Of a stretch of 6,877 nt of DNA, positions 4,755 through 6,877 are shown one piece after another. Source of the DNA: Candidatus Methanoperedens sp. (GTDB lineage Archaea; Halobacteriota; Methanosarcinia; Methanosarcinales; Methanoperedenaceae); assembly GCA_023249275.1 (NCBI GenBank), contig JAHFCV010000007.1, positions 18,847 through 25,723 on the forward strand, read 5' to 3'. Within the stretch, counting starts at the first letter, position 1. Every line of letters begins with the position of its first letter. Below the pieces are notes generated by a model that ran no database searches, was not told the origin of the DNA, and saw nothing but the letters and a program-made list of their open reading frames with translations. The position numbers and the translations under genes were made by a program.

Positions 4755-4996
4755 TTATTCTTCTCAGTTCGCCATTTATCAACCATCGCTGCGAAGTCTC
4801 TATCCTCAAACCCTTTAATTTCAAGCTTCTTAAGCTTCTGAAGAACTCTTTTCCGCTCTACATCAGCCAGAAAATCCCTGATAGTTGCCCTGAGCCACTC
4901 ATTTCTTGTCTTGAATCCTGAAAGCTTCAAACTTTCATCAAGCTCTTTAAGGATTTTTTTATCTAACCTGAATATCACCTGGGTTTCTGCCATCAT
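4751..4996 (-). CDS. Ribbon-helix-helix antitoxin (VapB-type)
   Basis: 81 residues. ETQVIFRLDKKILKELDESL supplies the ribbon strand and first helix, and GFKTRNEWLRATIRDFL the second helix of a ribbon-helix-helix DNA-binding domain (about residues 4-44). A basic and acidic C-terminal tail (45-81, VERKRVLQKL to WRTEKNK) should wrap the PIN toxin encoded next. Two adjacent ATGs (4996 and 4993) are both possible starts; neither has a Shine-Dalgarno site. The protein probably represses its own operon through the palindrome just upstream. The pairing with the PIN gene and the ATGA overlap make the antitoxin role very likely. Confidence 0.85.
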   Translation of the reverse strand: MMAETQVIFRLDKKILKELDESLKLSGFKTRNEWLRATIRDFLADVERKRVLQKLKKLEIKGFEDRDFAAMVDKWRTEKNK

Positions 4997-5010
4997 AGTG
5001 TTATATCATT

Positions 5011-5025
5011 TTGATATCATATCAA
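5011..5025. promoter_or_regulatory. Palindromic operator of the RHH/PIN toxin-antitoxin operon
   Basis: TTGATATCATATCAA is a perfect palindrome of 7-bp arms around one base, 15 bases upstream of ATG 4996. A further TGATAT half-site (minus strand) lies at 5003-5008. Repeated half-sites next to a promoter are the usual arrangement for a ribbon-helix-helix autorepressor. Confidence 0.55.
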
Positions 5026-5032
5026 TTTTTCG

Positions 5033-5040
5033 TTTATTTA
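5033..5040 (-). promoter_or_regulatory. TATA box of the RHH/PIN operon
   Basis: The minus strand reads TAAATAAA, about 40 bases before ATG 4996. Transcription would start around 5010-5013, inside the 5011-5025 palindrome, so repressor binding there would block initiation. Confidence 0.45.
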
Positions 5041-5158
5041 GACCACCCTATCATCCGCTTTCCCCGACATCCTCATTTACAGGTTTCACCATGCGCCTCA
5101 TTTAATAGAGAAATGATAATTAACGTAAATTTTAATAATGCGTTAGTTGGAGTTAACG

Positions 5159-5166
5159 AAAAAAAA
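5159..5166 (-). terminator. U-tract terminator of the hxlB-aminotransferase-membrane protein operon
   Basis: The minus strand has T8 beginning 9 bases after the stop of the small membrane protein gene. No GC-rich stem precedes it, which fits archaeal termination by an oligo-U tract alone. Confidence 0.55.
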
Positions 5167-5174
5167 GTTATTTA

Positions 5175-5483
5175 CTATTTTTTTATTTTCCTGTACAGGG
5201 CAATAGGAATAAAAATGGCACACAGATATAAAACAGTGCGAGCCATATCCTCTATCATCCATAGATTGAGGTCGTATAGGCGAGAGTTTGGGAATACTGG
5301 CACGTTGTATACAAAAAATCTAAGCAAACCACGGATACCTGCTTCGTACAGAACCGCAGAAACAAAGTATCCTCCCACGTAAAAAACGCCGGTGAGTACG
5401 GCTACTTTGAGGGAGGTTATGACCGCGTCGGCTACCGTCATGCCGCCGCCGGCATCGTCATTGGCAAAAGATTTTGGAGCCAT
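5175..5483 (-). CDS. Small two-helix membrane protein, unknown function
   Basis: 102 residues, not recognised. A polar N-terminus (MAPKSFANDDAGGG) precedes a hydrophobic segment at about 20-45 (VITSLKVAVLTGVFYVGGYF). A middle part with RGLLRFFVYNVPVFPNSRLY may lie along the membrane surface, and a second hydrophobic segment at about 81-97 (ARTVLYLCAIFIPIALY) is followed by a basic tail, RKIKK. Two spans with a positive C-terminus suggest both ends lie in the cytoplasm. The gene follows the aminotransferase by 11 bases and shares its transcript, with a modest GGTGA ribosome site 3 bases before the ATG. A second ATG at residue 15 is possible but lacks a ribosome site. Operon membership does not by itself imply a related function. 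Confidence 0.7.
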   Translation of the reverse strand: MAPKSFANDDAGGGMTVADAVITSLKVAVLTGVFYVGGYFVSAVLYEAGIRGLLRFFVYNVPVFPNSRLYDLNLWMIEDMARTVLYLCAIFIPIALYRKIKK

Positions 5484-5494
5484 ATTTCACCATC

Positions 5495-6595
5495 TTACGT
5501 CAAAACCGTCTCCATTATCCCAAGCGCCCTCTTCAAATTCGCCTCCGAAGTCGCATACGAAATCCTTATATGTCCTTTCCCATGCTCTCCAAAAGCCGTG
5601 CCCGGGACAACAATAACCCCGCTCTTCAGTAATTTCTGCGCCGCATCTTCATCCTCGACCTCGGGGAATGCATAGAACGCCCCCTGTGGCTTGACGCATT
5701 TGATCCCCATCGATGCAAATCCATCCATCAAGATATCTCTTCGCGCCCTGAAACTCTCGCGCATCCCGGTCACGCACTCCTGCGGTCCCTCAATCGCAGC
5801 CAGCGCCGCCTTCTGGGCTATCGAGCAGGCGCAAGCCTGGATATACTGGTGCACTTTCAGCATCTGCTCGATATATTCCTTCCGCGCTGCTGCATAGCCT
5901 ATGCGCCACCCAGTCATGGCATACGTTTTGGAGACTGCGTTGATGGTAATAACATTATCCGTGAACTGCGCCGGGCTAACGTGCTCGCCTTGGTAGATGA
6001 AATGTTCATAGACCTCATCCGATATTATCGTAATATTATTGTCCTCTGCAATCTCTGCCAGCGCCTTTATCTCCTGCTTTGTCTGGACGGTTCCGGTTGG
6101 ATTCGAAGGCGAATTAATAACAAGCACACGGGTTCTGGATGTGATGCGCTCATTCACAGCATCGGGAGCCAAGGTCAGCTCTTCGCCAAGAGGGACGCCA
6201 GCAACCTTCCCTCCAGCCATCTTTGCCAGAGCCGAGTAAGATACAAATCCCGGGTCAGGGATTAGAACCTCGTCGCCCTTATCTACCAGGGCTTGCAGCG
6301 CGAGGTGAAGCGCCTCTGAGGCTCCGGATGTTACTATTACCTCATCAGATGCAACTTTAAAATTATTATCCCTCTCAAACTTCCTGCACAGGGCTTCCCG
6401 CAGCTCCGGAATCCCGAGATTCGCGGTATAACCGGTAAAGCCTTTATTGATAGCATCGATGGCTGCTTTTTTAATATGCTCAGGCGTGTCGAAATCAGGC
6501 TGACCCAGCCCAAGATTGATGGCGTTTGGGCATGCGCCCTCAAACATCTTTCTGATTCCTGAGATATCGATACTCTTTACCCTTTCCGAGAACAT
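5495..6595 (-). CDS. Class I/II PLP aminotransferase (archaeal aspartate aminotransferase type)
   Basis: 366 residues, typical for prokaryotic subgroup I-gamma aminotransferases, which move an amino group between an amino acid and a 2-oxo acid using pyridoxal phosphate. Motifs in order: NLGLGQPDFDTPEHI (27-41); GYTANLGIPELREAL (55-69); TSGASEALHLAL; NSPSNPTGTV with Asn165; SDEVYEHFIY with Asp193 and Tyr196; SKTYAMTGWRIGY with Schiff-base Lys223 and phosphate-binding Arg231; and HIRISYATS with Arg344 for the substrate carboxylate. All expected catalytic residues are present, so the enzyme looks active. Aspartate is the likeliest substrate by family, but aromatic or other amino acids cannot be excluded from sequence. 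It starts 2 bases after the hxlB stop, and translational coupling is likely. Confidence 0.93.
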   Translation of the reverse strand: MFSERVKSIDISGIRKMFEGACPNAINLGLGQPDFDTPEHIKKAAIDAINKGFTGYTANLGIPELREALCRKFERDNNFKVASDEVIVTSGASEALHLALQALVDKGDEVLIPDPGFVSYSALAKMAGGKVAGVPLGEELTLAPDAVNERITSRTRVLVINSPSNPTGTVQTKQEIKALAEIAEDNNITIISDEVYEHFIYQGEHVSPAQFTDNVITINAVSKTYAMTGWRIGYAAARKEYIEQMLKVHQYIQACACSIAQKAALAAIEGPQECVTGMRESFRARRDILMDGFASMGIKCVKPQGAFYAFPEVEDEDAAQKLLKSGVIVVPGTAFGEHGKGHIRISYATSEANLKRALGIMETVLT

Positions 6596-6597
6596 GA

Positions 6598-6877
6598 TTA
6601 CTCAAACACCGTATGCCTTTTCTTCAACTCCGCTTCACTGGCTCCAGTCCTGACCATCAATTCTGAAATAACAGCATCAAGAAAAACCAGCGCTGTAATC
6701 TCAAAAATAGTCCCAAGAGGCGCTAACTGGGGATATCCCACCATTCTCCGTTCGTGATAATCTTCATAAATAACATCTTCCTTTGGTCTTCCCGGGACTA
6801 TAACGGCAATATCTGAAATACTTCCAAGCGTGGAATCCTTATTTGAGGTAACGACTGCCAGTTTTGAGCCTATCTTT
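6598..6877 (-). CDS. hxlB: 6-phospho-3-hexuloisomerase, C-terminal part (gene runs off right edge)
   Basis: The last 92 codons of a SIS-domain protein. KIGSKLAVVTSNKDSTLGSI then SDIAVIVPGRPKE form the end of the sugar-isomerase fold. QLAPLGTIFEITALVFLDAV and ISELMVRTGASEAELKKRH form the C-terminal helices typical of PHI/HxlB, with the conserved Glu of the FE-T-AL motif and the closing KKRH. The enzyme interconverts 3-hexulose-6-phosphate and fructose-6-phosphate. In many archaea, running in reverse with hexulose-phosphate synthase, it supplies ribulose-5-phosphate in place of the oxidative pentose-phosphate pathway. Its promoter and hexulose-phosphate synthase partner are not in the window. 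It is the upstream gene of the operon with the aminotransferase. Confidence 0.9.
   Translation of the reverse strand, partial: KIGSKLAVVTSNKDSTLGSISDIAVIVPGRPKEDVIYEDYHERRMVGYPQLAPLGTIFEITALVFLDAVISELMVRTGASEAELKKRHTVFE

Overview
The window looks archaeal, and most like a Methanosarcinales-type methanogen or ANME-2d ('Methanoperedens'-like) genome. Three things suggest this. Start sites are preceded by TATA boxes about 30 bases upstream, and some messages are nearly leaderless. The proteins match archaeal families: 6-phospho-3-hexuloisomerase, an EF-Tu-like GTPase with an altered P-loop, and HicBA and VapBC pairs of archaeal style. Termination appears to use U-tracts. The lineage is an inference from protein style, not a database match.

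Left part (1-1889, all minus strand). A divergently expressed operon encodes two paralogous, unrecognised proteins of 248 and 255 residues. Each has a beta-rich N-terminal domain, a helix-hairpin-helix-like middle and a helical C-terminus. The genes overlap by a few bases and share a strong promoter and strong ribosome binding sites. Downstream lie a six-codon open frame with an ideal ribosome binding site, a perfect 9-bp hairpin, and the first 73 codons of a GTPase-like gene running off the left edge.

Centre (2041-3273, plus strand). A complete SufS/Csd-like group II cysteine desulfurase is transcribed divergently from the paralogue pair, from an almost leaderless promoter.

Toxin-antitoxin island (3384-5040). 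A hicB-hicA module (plus) and a ribbon-helix-helix/PIN (vapBC-type) module (minus) converge on a 475-bp non-coding stretch. This stretch holds two diverged copies of a 67-68 bp GGCGCC-bounded repeat, one behind each module, and a striking long hairpin built from 10-bp units and followed by a T-run. It may contain a small RNA or non-autonomous mobile-element debris.

Right part (5159-6877, minus strand). A tight operon encodes 6-phospho-3-hexuloisomerase (C-terminal part only; its start lies beyond the right edge), a class I/II aminotransferase of the archaeal aspartate aminotransferase type, and a small two-helix membrane protein. It ends in a T8 tract. The first two are metabolic: pentose-phosphate supply by the reverse ribulose monophosphate route, and amino-acid transamination.

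The most novel-looking items are the tandem beta/HhH paralogue pair and the structured non-coding stretch between the two toxin-antitoxin modules.
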